From Rhizobium leguminosarum (lineage in GTDB: Bacteria > Pseudomonadota > Alphaproteobacteria > Rhizobiales > Rhizobiaceae): DNA of 64,000 nt. The stretch lies in assembly GCF_002953715.1 (NCBI RefSeq), contig NZ_CP025015.1, forward strand, positions 62,001 through 126,000. Reading direction: 5' to 3'. Positions 9,274 through 17,239 of the stretch are shown in pieces. Made by a program: the position numbers and the translations under genes. The notes under the pieces were generated by a model that was not told the origin of the DNA, searched no databases, and worked only from the letters and a program-made list of their open reading frames with translations. Positions within the stretch are counted from its first letter, which is position 1, and each line of letters begins with the position of its first letter.

Positions 9274-9665
9274 CACCGGACAAATGCGATTTCTGCTCCG
9301 ACCTTGACTGTCTTCCGTCTGCACGGATCCTCGTAAGCATCGCGATCGCGAAACCCGGCCTGACAATTCCTGCCTGCGTCCCGGCAGCCGCGAAACTCAA
9401 CCTGAGGAAACTGATCGAGCTGGTGAGGGCGACGTTGGTGTCATCCAACATTGCCACCACGGAACTTGATGTCTCGCCGCGCGCGGCGCTGCGGATTGTC
9501 GACAAGCTGGGATGGCGCGAACGCGACGGGGAGGGAGAGGTTTCGGGCAAAGGGCGTAGAATAGCGGCTATTTTCGTCGGACGCGCGGCAACTTTGAATC
9601 CAGACCTAGTCGGGAAGTCCAGCGTCGAGGGTTCAAGGGGAACAGGTGACCTTTCGCCCATTTGA
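8922..9665 (+). pseudogene. Chimera: IS66 TnpB joined to a DUF1612/HTH protein tail
   Basis: Residues 17-117 of this frame match IS66 TnpB (VATKPVDFRKGHDGLAALV, FVFRSRKADRLKLIYWDGSG, FTWPGIKDG, LFAGLDWRRV). The expected tnpB start at 8941 (MIFPSNRVR) is one frame off, so a one-base loss near 8970 is likely. After about 9273 the frame runs into unrelated sequence. At 9393-9575 it gives LRKLIELVRATLVSSNIA and VSPRAALRIVDKLGWRE, the C-terminal helix-turn-helix of rhizobial DUF1612 (RHE_PE00001-type) proteins. The join replaced tnpC and the DUF1612 head. It is probably not functional. Confidence 0.65.
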
Positions 9666-9800
9666 TCGCGAAATGTACCTTTCGAGTGCCCCGCTGGGGA
9701 CATCTGCACTTCACCTATTCACAAACGACCGGTACGGGGTTGTTTGTATCGCTTGATATTCTGTAAGAGCCATTCATCCGATAATTGTCAGGTCAAACCT

Positions 9801-11162
9801 ATGCCGCTTCACAAAGACGAGATTCTCAACTCCCTGGCCTCTACCGCGAATGTGGCTCAGTTTGTGAGTTTCCGCCCTGATAGCCACAGCTCCCTAATCC
9901 AGAGCTTTTGCCGAATTCTAGGACATGACGAGAACCATCGATTTACGTCGGTTCGCGAGGCGGTCACCGCGTTGCTGGAGGGTAGCTCCGACAAAATGGT
10001 AAATGTTCGGAGTTATGAACCTAATAGCCCACGGAGCAGGGAATTTGTTTACGGTTTGCAGCACGTTGAAGAGGTACTGGGGGTACTTCAACGGCTTGCG
10101 GCAGATAACCTCCATCTCATCGTGAATGAGACTATCGACATCAACGACGGGGGAGTGTCCGGTGTCGTTCAGGGACAGTTGATTGAATTCGCGCCTGATG
10201 ATACACCGCGTTGCGTCGAAAAACCTGGCGCTGCCTCGCTTCCCTTTGCCCTAGGCGCCAAGCTTCTGGAAACAGTGTATCGTTTTCCTCCAGATCTAAA
10301 TTTCCCAGCGAACACCCGTGTCGAGTTCAGCATTCATCCGAAGCCTAGGGGATACCATGGGCGGCACACAATTATTTGGGAGTTAGAGCGGGATGCGCCG
10401 AGCTTCCTTCCGGCAGCGATCACGTGGCCGAATAGATTTAGCCGCCATCTGGGCGACAAGGCATTCGGCCTTCTTGTCGCGGAAAGTCTAGGAGTGCCCG
10501 TTCCAAAGACTACTGTCATCGGTCGACGCACGGCACCCTTCACTTTTGGTCGAGAGACGGGCTCCTCTGAAGTTTGGACTCGAACGGCGCCCACTGAACC
10601 ACAGCCCGGTCTATATACTACCGTGAAAGGGTGGCTCGATCCGTTTACTTTGCTGACAAACGAAGATTCATCGGGACAGGAAATTCGATCCGTATTGTGC
10701 CAGTCAGCTGTTCGCGCAAGGTTTTCAGGTGCCGCCGTGACAGGGCCGAGAGATCAGGTCATCATCGAAGGCCGCCGAGGCGAGGGTGATCAATTCATGC
10801 TTGGTCTCCAGTTTCCGGAATCGCTCCCTCCCTTTGTTTTGGAAAATGTTCGAGCGACATACGCTGTCTTGGCGAGCCGCCTTGGTCCCGTCAGGTTCGA
10901 ATGGGTTCATGACGGCGACGTCGTGTGGATCGTGCAACTACATTGCGGGGCGACGGGCACGATGGCTGACGTCATCGTCCCCGGACTCGCTGACAACTGG
11001 ATTGAATTTGAAACCTCGACTGGCTTGGAAGCTCTTCGTACATTGCTCGCCTCACTTCCCGCTCACCATGGGATCGTGGTTGTCGGCAGAGTGGGCCTGA
11101 CGAGCCACGTTGCCGATCTGTTGAGAAAAGCTAAGGTTCCTGCCAAGCTCAAGACCCTCTGA
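9801..11162 (+). CDS. ATP-grasp / PEP-utilising-enzyme-like protein
   Basis: I chose the ATG at 9801 (MPLHKDEIL) over an upstream TTG. The product has 453 residues. Near 320-395 it has an ATP-grasp-like half: FSGAAVTGPRDQVIIEGRRG, then LGPVRFEWVHDGDVVWIVQL. The latter resembles the Glu-Trp and Leu-Gln strands that end the ATP-binding domain of PEP synthase. The C-terminus (GLTSHVADLLRKAKVPA, 432-447) resembles the mobile phosphohistidine domain (GGxTSHAA). The usual domain spacing is compressed, so this is a divergent relative, perhaps a nucleotide-dependent phosphotransferase or ligase. It is codirectional with the HD gene and converges on the purZ-like operon. The family call is moderate; the substrate is unknown. 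Confidence 0.55.
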   Translation: MPLHKDEILNSLASTANVAQFVSFRPDSHSSLIQSFCRILGHDENHRFTSVREAVTALLEGSSDKMVNVRSYEPNSPRSREFVYGLQHVEEVLGVLQRLAADNLHLIVNETIDINDGGVSGVVQGQLIEFAPDDTPRCVEKPGAASLPFALGAKLLETVYRFPPDLNFPANTRVEFSIHPKPRGYHGRHTIIWELERDAPSFLPAAITWPNRFSRHLGDKAFGLLVAESLGVPVPKTTVIGRRTAPFTFGRETGSSEVWTRTAPTEPQPGLYTTVKGWLDPFTLLTNEDSSGQEIRSVLCQSAVRARFSGAAVTGPRDQVIIEGRRGEGDQFMLGLQFPESLPPFVLENVRATYAVLASRLGPVRFEWVHDGDVVWIVQLHCGATGTMADVIVPGLADNWIEFETSTGLEALRTLLASLPAHHGIVVVGRVGLTSHVADLLRKAKVPAKLKTL

Positions 11163-11470
11163 GTTTGATTGACCCTTGCGGATCGTGTTGGGACACCGTC
11201 ATCGGGTCGAGGTAAGGTAGCAGCTAAAGATTGCTGATCCCGCCCGATTGGGGAGGTCCTCGGATCCTCTTTTAACCTTCGTGTCGTATTTTTGCGTGGA
11301 TACCTTCTCACAAGGGTAGCGATACGAATCGGTTCCTGAAAAGCTGATTTGCAGATCGCACTAAAACCAAAAGACGGCTCGTCACTTTCCATACTTGATG
11401 CCTTGGTGGGAATAGTGAAATATCGCCTCTAGGTAGCAGAACTGAACTGATTCGCTCAAGGATAATGACG
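11163..11470. other. Intergenic region upstream of the HD gene
   Basis: About 300 bases with no convincing open frame lie between the two plus-strand genes of the module. The gap suggests that the HD gene has its own promoter, though I cannot point to clear -35/-10 boxes. An AAGGA ribosome-binding site sits at 11458-11462. Confidence 0.4.
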
Positions 11471-12025
11471 ATGAACGCTCAAGTCGCTGTGAAAATGAAG
11501 TCTGGCCCGAGCATCATGCTCGCAAGCGGCAGCTGGTTTGATCTGCTCGATCCTTGGGCGAGCGAATTTACCATTGCCGACATTGCCCAAGGTTTATCCA
11601 ACATTTGTCGCTATGCAGGGCAGTGCAGGGATTTCTACTCCGTCGCGGAACATTCGCTTCACGTGTCTGAGACTGCAGAGCAGTTTAAGCTCGAAGCGCT
11701 TCTTCACGACGCCGCGGAAGCGTTTATTGGGGATATCACACGGCCACTCAAGCAGTTACTGCCGGAATACAAGACGATCGAAGCGAATGTTGAGGCGGCA
11801 ATTTTCCATCGTTTCGGGATGGATGAGAAAGCGAAACCGTACATTAAGTCGGCCGATTTACGTGTCTTGGCGGCTGAGCAGGCACAGCTCATGCCGGCGG
11901 GAACGGATTTCTGGGCCGCCCAATCAAATATTCATCCTGCGCCCGTCAAGGTCGAATTCCTTGCACCAGCAGTAGCACGTCATCGTTTCCTTACAAGATT
12001 TCAACAGCTCCTTAACGATAGTTGA
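11471..12025 (+). CDS. HD-domain nucleotide phosphohydrolase (YfbR/DatZ-like)
   Basis: AAGGA at 11458 suits the second ATG (11471) better than the first (11465), giving 184 residues. The core is RYAGQCRDFYSVAEHSLHVS, LLHDAAEAFIGDITRPLK and later SADLRVLAAEQ. These supply the H, HD and D metal ligands of YfbR-like 5'-nucleotidases and their phage relatives. The phage DatZ enzymes, which remove dATP in 2-aminoadenine phages, are of the same fold and size (from memory). A purZ-like gene lies in the same locus, so a role in trimming the purine (d)NTP pool is an attractive inference. Substrate specificity cannot be read from the sequence. Confidence 0.75.
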   Translation: MNAQVAVKMKSGPSIMLASGSWFDLLDPWASEFTIADIAQGLSNICRYAGQCRDFYSVAEHSLHVSETAEQFKLEALLHDAAEAFIGDITRPLKQLLPEYKTIEANVEAAIFHRFGMDEKAKPYIKSADLRVLAAEQAQLMPAGTDFWAAQSNIHPAPVKVEFLAPAVARHRFLTRFQQLLNDS

Positions 12026-12051
12026 CCGGTTCTCAGCCAATCGCCGCACAA

Positions 12052-13506
12052 TCAGCATGGACTCTCCGGTGTTGTCCCAACAGGTCCTGCGTAGAGCTCA
12101 CTTCCCGGTTTTCCGTCTGACCGCAACTCACGCATCCGCAATAGGACGTCTTCTTTTGTGAAAGTCATTACACAGTAGGTATTTCGCTCGCCGCCGGGTC
12201 TGCGGGCCGCAGAAACGCCGGCACTACCATTCGAGACAACGACGATCGGAGATTTTTGCTCCGCACCCATTAATGGAATTGACTGATACCGAGCCAACTT
12301 CGGCATGTGTTGATGCCCATGCAAGGCAATATTGACCCCTGCAAATTGGGCTGCGTCCAATAGCTCGGAAGCATCCAGGGACAAAGTAACGCCCTTTTTT
12401 GAAGGTGCCTCGACTTCAGATACGGGCAGAAGATGGTGATGGAGAGCCATCACGCGATAGGTTTCGCGTTCCGGGACTTCGTCAGCCATTTGCTGTAAAA
12501 CATCCAGCCCAGACGGTCCAACGTAACCGTATTCCGTCCATTCGGTCGCCAAAATTCGACAGGAATTCAATAGGCCGATGATTACGTCCGCTTCTTTGAG
12601 CTTCAGCCTCTTATGATAATTTAGGGGCTCTTTTACGTTGCGGTTAAGCAACTCCGATAAGAAATACCGAAAATTTCGCTCGTGCTCAAATGCCGCCTGA
12701 TTTTCGACCGCTATATTTCTGATGTCGATATTGTTGCCTGCCGGATAGCGCACGACATCATGGTTACCTGGAAGAGCCAAAAGGTTCTTTAGCTCAACCC
12801 CGAGGCGAGAGGCCAAGCCAGTAAGCTCGGTCACAATAGATCCCATCATGGCGTCGGTCCAATCGCCATTCGAAGTGAAATCGCCGGTAACAAGGATAGA
12901 TTCAATATCGTCTTGCAGACCAACTCTGCGCAAATCCTCGAATACGCAATCCGTGAGCGACTTCTTTGGATCGCCGATAGACGGCTTCTCATTCGGCCGT
13001 AAAAAGTTGTAGTCAGGCCCGAAATGTAAGTCCGAGAGATGCAGAATACTCGATCTTTCAGACTTAGGGCCAGCAACTGGGGCAGAGGGCCGGACCGACA
13101 AGCTCTCGTCCACGACGATAAAAGTTCCGTCGCCGAACTTGCTACCAATAGAATCATCATAGGTCTCGGCCTTCTCGAGTGAGATGAGCTTAAACCAGCC
13201 ATAGATTTGATGTGCGGACTGCCGGTAGTAATTAGGGACGAGCGATAGCTCCGGAAGCTGATCGGACCCTACAAGCCTGTCAATTGCGGTTGCACGGTAC
13301 ATCCGACGTGTTGACCTGTCGATGATGAGCACATCAAGCTGCCGTTTTGCGCTCTTGAGAAAGTCGGCATGATTGTTCTCAAAATCTTTTTTCCACCAAC
13401 CCCACCAAACAGCGCCTTCTGCTTCTAGGATGCTAGCGTGAGAGCGGATAGTATCGATCCCGACTGTCGTGTCTCGGAAGCGCAACGCTATTGCTGGTGC
13501 TGCCAT
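12052..13506 (-). CDS. Calcineurin-like metallophosphoesterase with extra N-terminal domain
   Basis: The 484-residue product has a full metallophosphoesterase core: LSDLHFG (157-163), VTGDFTSNG (206-214), LPGNHD (245-250), ALHHH near 345 and HGHQH near 390. These supply the two-metal site. The first 140 residues are a separate domain with VWWGWWKKDF and a predicted beta-rich remainder; I do not know its name. Such enzymes cut phosphodiesters, including cyclic nucleotides and DNA or RNA ends. The gene overlaps the upstream methyltransferase-like gene by 19 bases, so it is the last member of the minus-strand operon. It ends 27 bases from the convergent HD gene. Confidence 0.8.
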   Translation of the reverse strand: MAAPAIALRFRDTTVGIDTIRSHASILEAEGAVWWGWWKKDFENNHADFLKSAKRQLDVLIIDRSTRRMYRATAIDRLVGSDQLPELSLVPNYYRQSAHQIYGWFKLISLEKAETYDDSIGSKFGDGTFIVVDESLSVRPSAPVAGPKSERSSILHLSDLHFGPDYNFLRPNEKPSIGDPKKSLTDCVFEDLRRVGLQDDIESILVTGDFTSNGDWTDAMMGSIVTELTGLASRLGVELKNLLALPGNHDVVRYPAGNNIDIRNIAVENQAAFEHERNFRYFLSELLNRNVKEPLNYHKRLKLKEADVIIGLLNSCRILATEWTEYGYVGPSGLDVLQQMADEVPERETYRVMALHHHLLPVSEVEAPSKKGVTLSLDASELLDAAQFAGVNIALHGHQHMPKLARYQSIPLMGAEQKSPIVVVSNGSAGVSAARRPGGERNTYCVMTFTKEDVLLRMRELRSDGKPGSELYAGPVGTTPESPC

Positions 13507-14429
13507 TCAAACGTTCTCCAGTAGGGCGGGCGCGGCAGACGCCACTCCAACAGTTGAGGGAAATTGGACAGAGTGCGTTCAAAGGATCGCTGGTCGTTCA
13601 GAGTAGCGAGGGTACGTAGAGCGTCAACCAACGCACCTGTTGTCGCTGATACGGCGATTTCGTTTTGCGAGCTCCAAACGTCGATTAAGTCGCGTCCCGG
13701 AGCTCGACGACTTACGAAAGGCCAATTCCAACCCTCAACATTCGGCAACCGTGCAAAATGCGGCGGCTGTGCATTTCCTTCGTGCGCTGGGCGAACTGCA
13801 ATCTGATACTCGTTAAACACGAACCTGTGCCACAAAACCGGTTTCGGCCGCGACGCTGGCACCGCGCAGGGCACGTTAACCTTCAGATGAAGCAGGCGGC
13901 CCATCCTAGGGCTCGTTGACAAGCCTCCGCCGAAGGCGGAATGGGACGCCGCAACCTCGAAGGATGGCACCTCATACGTCGGTTTCAAGCCATATTCGCT
14001 TACCTCTGACCAAGCCGCCATCCACGTCAGCAGTTGTTCATATTCATCCCGATCTCCCGGCCTCGTTCCCGAGGGCCATACCGTCACAAACAAAGAGCCG
14101 TCTATCCCAACACAGTTACCAGCCCATGCTGTCCAGGTGCGAACGTCTGCCGGATACCATGGAGGGTCAATAACCGCCGTTTGGAAACCTTTCTCAACGG
14201 GTGTGGGAGCGTCAATATCGGCGACGCGATGATTATCGACACATTGGAACGGCTGGCGATCTACCAGACAAACTTCCCGGCCAGCGCGCTCAAGATGTCT
14301 TGCGAGAGACGGAGCGCCTACAGCAAGAATCCCTTGGCTGACTGGCAGTAATTCCGCGAATGCTTGAACGCTCGCCTCGCTGTAGCGCCAATCGTAGTCC
14401 AATGGATGAGGTTCAGGCAATCGACCCAT
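13488..14429 (-). CDS. DPPW-type methyltransferase-like protein
   Basis: GGAG six bases before the ATG supports the start. The 313-residue product has a Rossmann-like opening (GILAVGAPSLARHLERAG, 33-50, then VCLVDRQ). FQTAVIDPPWYP at 82-93 follows. DPPW/Y is the catalytic motif of N6-adenine and related amino-methyltransferases, and its position after motif I fits. The C-terminal half (YQIAVRP, WNWPFVSRRAPGRDLIDVW) is unfamiliar. It sits between a DUF7002 gene and a phosphoesterase in one operon, so a nucleotide or nucleic-acid base is a plausible target. I could not match it to a named family, and catalytic competence is inferred only from the motif. Confidence 0.5.
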   Translation of the reverse strand: MGRLPEPHPLDYDWRYSEASVQAFAELLPVSQGILAVGAPSLARHLERAGREVCLVDRQPFQCVDNHRVADIDAPTPVEKGFQTAVIDPPWYPADVRTWTAWAGNCVGIDGSLFVTVWPSGTRPGDRDEYEQLLTWMAAWSEVSEYGLKPTYEVPSFEVAASHSAFGGGLSTSPRMGRLLHLKVNVPCAVPASRPKPVLWHRFVFNEYQIAVRPAHEGNAQPPHFARLPNVEGWNWPFVSRRAPGRDLIDVWSSQNEIAVSATTGALVDALRTLATLNDQRSFERTLSNFPQLLEWRLPRPPYWRTFEWQHQQ

Positions 14430-14529
14430 AGATTACTCCATTTGCGTGCGAGCTGCAGCCGAGACGCTCTATTTGATGTTGGGAGGGGAGCGCCCGCAAT
14501 CAGCGCGCAGCTGAGGCTCAATTTCGTGG

Positions 14530-15225
14530 CTATTCGTGCGGACCGTCATCAGCGGTCGCGCCCGGACGCCGCCATAGTTCAACCAATTGCTGGTTTGAAA
14601 ACTGATGCGCCGCGACGAGATGGTCCATGATGTCGTGAACGCCATAGTCGACCGTGAGTTCAACTAGTGCATTGTGGACCGGTCGCGTTTTCCTGCGCTC
14701 GTGAAAAGGATAGTCTTTGATCGGCACAAAAGTCGCCAAGCCACGCGGCTGCGGCTTCATGATGGTCGAGCCACTGTTTATTGGACTAAGCAATATCCTA
14801 TCGTGATGCGAGGCGACGAGCGATGCGGTATCAATTGTAAGAATGGTTTGCGGATAATCTCGATATGCATCCGCGCCTAGCAACTTCCAGAGGCGCTTTT
14901 TGTGCAACCAAAAGAAAGTTTTCCGGTTGAGCGTTCTATACCATTGTTCGGGCAAAACACCATCGAGAAGGCACTTTATAAGTGCGCTGTCGCTCATCGG
15001 CTTGTTGTCACGAATGACAGCATCAGGCAATCCTGCCTTTGAAATAACAACGCTTTCGGGACGGCGCTGCCCCTCGATTGCCTCGCGATGCGTGCCGTTG
15101 ATTCCATAGAGGTCTAGAAGCGCGGTTGCGCTCAGAAGGCCTTGTTGCTGGATTGAGGGGAAAGAACCGTCCTCGGCCATATGGTAAAGTCGCGGATAAG
15201 TCTGCACGAGAAAATCTACATCCAT
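14530..15225 (-). CDS. DUF7002-family protein, DarT/ART-like N-terminus
   Basis: The likely start is the ATG at 15225, since AAGGGA lies about nine bases upstream; a GTG at 15231 overlaps the stop of the preceding gene. The 231-residue product opens with YPRLYHMAEDGSFPSIQQQG, then LLSATALLDLY. This layout recalls DarT and related ADP-ribosyltransferase-like proteins (LYHxT..NxxSIxxxGL). Central motifs are TFFWLHKKRLWKLL and ILTIDTASLV. DarT modifies thymine in single-stranded DNA; DUF7002 function is, to my knowledge, not established. It is translationally coupled to the purZ-like gene. No DarG-like macrodomain antitoxin is visible nearby. Confidence 0.6.
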   Translation of the reverse strand: MDVDFLVQTYPRLYHMAEDGSFPSIQQQGLLSATALLDLYGINGTHREAIEGQRRPESVVISKAGLPDAVIRDNKPMSDSALIKCLLDGVLPEQWYRTLNRKTFFWLHKKRLWKLLGADAYRDYPQTILTIDTASLVASHHDRILLSPINSGSTIMKPQPRGLATFVPIKDYPFHERRKTRPVHNALVELTVDYGVHDIMDHLVAAHQFSNQQLVELWRRPGATADDGPHE

Positions 15226-15227
15226 GG

Positions 15228-16829
15228 TCACACTGTCCCTTTACGCCGATCGATAACGATGGCATCCGGCCCGAAATCCTTTGTGATCCACGAGACCCTC
15301 GTGTTTGCAACGCGCTCAACCTCCGCCACGAATGCTTTCGTTCGAACACTTAGCATATCGAATTCCACAGCGTCTTTGTTCGACGCATCTATATAGTCTG
15401 CAAAAGTCAGTGCGATGTCCGTTGCTCCGTTGAGGACGGCAGACCGCCGAGCTTGCTCCCAATCAAATTCACCTATACGCCGTATCTTGCCCGACACCGT
15501 CCCCTTTTCTATGCGCTCGAGCGCCGAGACGGGCATCCCGCTGCGGTCTGCGATTGTTTGGAAGTCTATCTGTTTCATCATAGGGCCTGAGGTGCCGCCG
15601 ACCCGGATCGGATAGGTCCTCATCACCATGATGACGCGACGCACCCTAGTTGGAGGAATTCCGGCATCGGCAAGGCAACCTGATGCTGTCGTCTCCCTGG
15701 AAGTGACGTAGGGGTACTCACCATGATGAATGCTGAGATCCGTACCTTGTGTGCCCTCGAGGAGGACACGATCGCCCCGAGCGTATGCTTTTTCGAGCTC
15801 AACCTTGGTGCACCGAAGAAAGTCTCTGAATTCTGGAATGTGTTTTGCCAGACGAACGGGCGCCTCAAAATGAATATGGTCTCCGCGACCCAGAATCTTC
15901 CGTGCGGTAGCTACTCCGACGCCCTTTTTTGTGGACCCGATAACTTCCAGGCTTCCCATCTCGACGGCGACGTCATTGTCTTCAATAATAATCGCCTGAG
16001 GATCAATTGAGAGACGGTCACCCGTCAAACCAAGATCTGCGATCTCTTTGAGGACCTGTTTGACAGATAGAGTGGCACCAGCCCCGATTAAAATTTTAGC
16101 TTCGGGGTTAGACTGCGTTCCCGATGGGAGCTGAATGTAGTCGTACTTTGGGTGCGCCACTTTGTGTCCGGCGTTCGGTCCACCAACCCGCACAAGCACT
16201 TGGTATTCCTTCGCTATATGAGCACAGATGTTCCCCTTACCTTCGCTGCCATATTGAGCACCGACGAGCACATCAACAAGTCTTTCATCGCGCTGTGGAA
16301 ACAGGTTCAGTCCACCGGCAGCAAGCGCCAGAAGTGAGGCTGGCCCATTTATATTTGCGTCCAGTTTGCGATCTGCTATTGATGCCAGATCCTCTATGTT
16401 CTTTTCTGTCCCATGTTGTTTGGCTTCATCGTAGTTTGCAAATTCTTGTAGTTCAGGTGGCCGATCCAAATATCGTTGCCGAAGCACCCCTATCGGAGCG
16501 GAAAGATGGACGTGAACAACTCTGTCCCCAAACCGCTCACGAATATGCCGGATCTGGTCTTTTGTTCGAACAGCGTCAATAAGCCAAATTTCCGTATCCA
16601 GATCTTTCCCGGCTAGAGTTAGGAAATTGTCTAAAACCCATTTACCTGCTGTCGTCTCATCGAGTTCCAGGCCAAGCTTGATCAACGCGTCCCTCTCACC
16701 ACCCGGTTCCTGTCTTAATAGGAGCTGTCGTGTCGAGACCTTCATGGCGCCAAATCGCAGTTCGAACTCTTTAACCAGCGCGGATTTTCCAACGGAAATC
16801 GGTCCGGAAAGCAAAAATATTGGCAACAT
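15228..16829 (-). CDS. P-loop kinase fused to PurZ-like adenylosuccinate synthetase
   Basis: GAGGTGAGG just before the ATG at 16829 fixes the start; the product has 533 residues. Residues 1-175 are a P-loop kinase (SGPISVGKS at 8-16, WLIDAVRTKDQ, HLSAPIGVLRQRYLDRP) like deoxynucleotide or dephospho-CoA kinases. Residues 185-533 are an adenylosuccinate synthetase: VGAQYGSEGKGN, GGPNAGHK, LLEGTQGTDLSIHHGEYPYV, RTYPIRVGGTSGP. In PurA the first motif is GDEGKGK, with the catalytic Asp; here Ser replaces it. Phage PurZ, which uses dGMP to make 2-aminoadenine nucleotides, carries the same Asp-to-Ser change as I recall, and is also short (about 350 residues). I infer a GMP/dGMP-type substrate. It leads the minus-strand operon. 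Confidence 0.8.
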   Translation of the reverse strand: MLPIFLLSGPISVGKSALVKEFELRFGAMKVSTRQLLLRQEPGGERDALIKLGLELDETTAGKWVLDNFLTLAGKDLDTEIWLIDAVRTKDQIRHIRERFGDRVVHVHLSAPIGVLRQRYLDRPPELQEFANYDEAKQHGTEKNIEDLASIADRKLDANINGPASLLALAAGGLNLFPQRDERLVDVLVGAQYGSEGKGNICAHIAKEYQVLVRVGGPNAGHKVAHPKYDYIQLPSGTQSNPEAKILIGAGATLSVKQVLKEIADLGLTGDRLSIDPQAIIIEDNDVAVEMGSLEVIGSTKKGVGVATARKILGRGDHIHFEAPVRLAKHIPEFRDFLRCTKVELEKAYARGDRVLLEGTQGTDLSIHHGEYPYVTSRETTASGCLADAGIPPTRVRRVIMVMRTYPIRVGGTSGPMMKQIDFQTIADRSGMPVSALERIEKGTVSGKIRRIGEFDWEQARRSAVLNGATDIALTFADYIDASNKDAVEFDMLSVRTKAFVAEVERVANTRVSWITKDFGPDAIVIDRRKGTV

Positions 16830-17209
16830 TTCCTCACCTCGACAACCGTTGTCCAATCCTAAAAGCCGTCGTACTACTCGACATTGATTCGAGCGAAAGT
16901 TGAAGCGCTTTTATGCAATTTCCAATAGCAGGTCAGCGATACCCACAGCCACTGCAAGATTGTGACCGCGTATAGCCTCCCGTTAGCACCAACGCAGAGT
17001 GTGAAACCCCTCTTTCATTGAGCCACGGTTCGTTTGGCGCCGAGTTGTCTCACGTAATCTTCTCAGGGTAGTTCTGCACGGGGTTCCCTTCGCCACCATG
17101 CTAGGCGATCTGGAACTGGCGGCCGAAGCTCTTCGAGCCGTGCAGAGTATGTAGTGCTACTATGAGCGCCAGCGCGAAGGGGAGTGGATCGACACGTTCA
17201 ACGACCTCT

Positions 17210-17239
17210 GAAATATACGGCTACGCACGTGTTTCCGTG
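17210..17239 (+). pseudogene. Serine recombinase N-terminal scrap
   Basis: The frame reads EIYGYARVSV, the hallmark opening of serine resolvases (xIYGYARVST), and then diverges and stops within 17 codons. The match is only ten residues, so chance is possible, but the motif is exact up to the Ser nucleophile. It pairs conceptually with the C-terminal remnant at 3900-4085. Confidence 0.4.
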
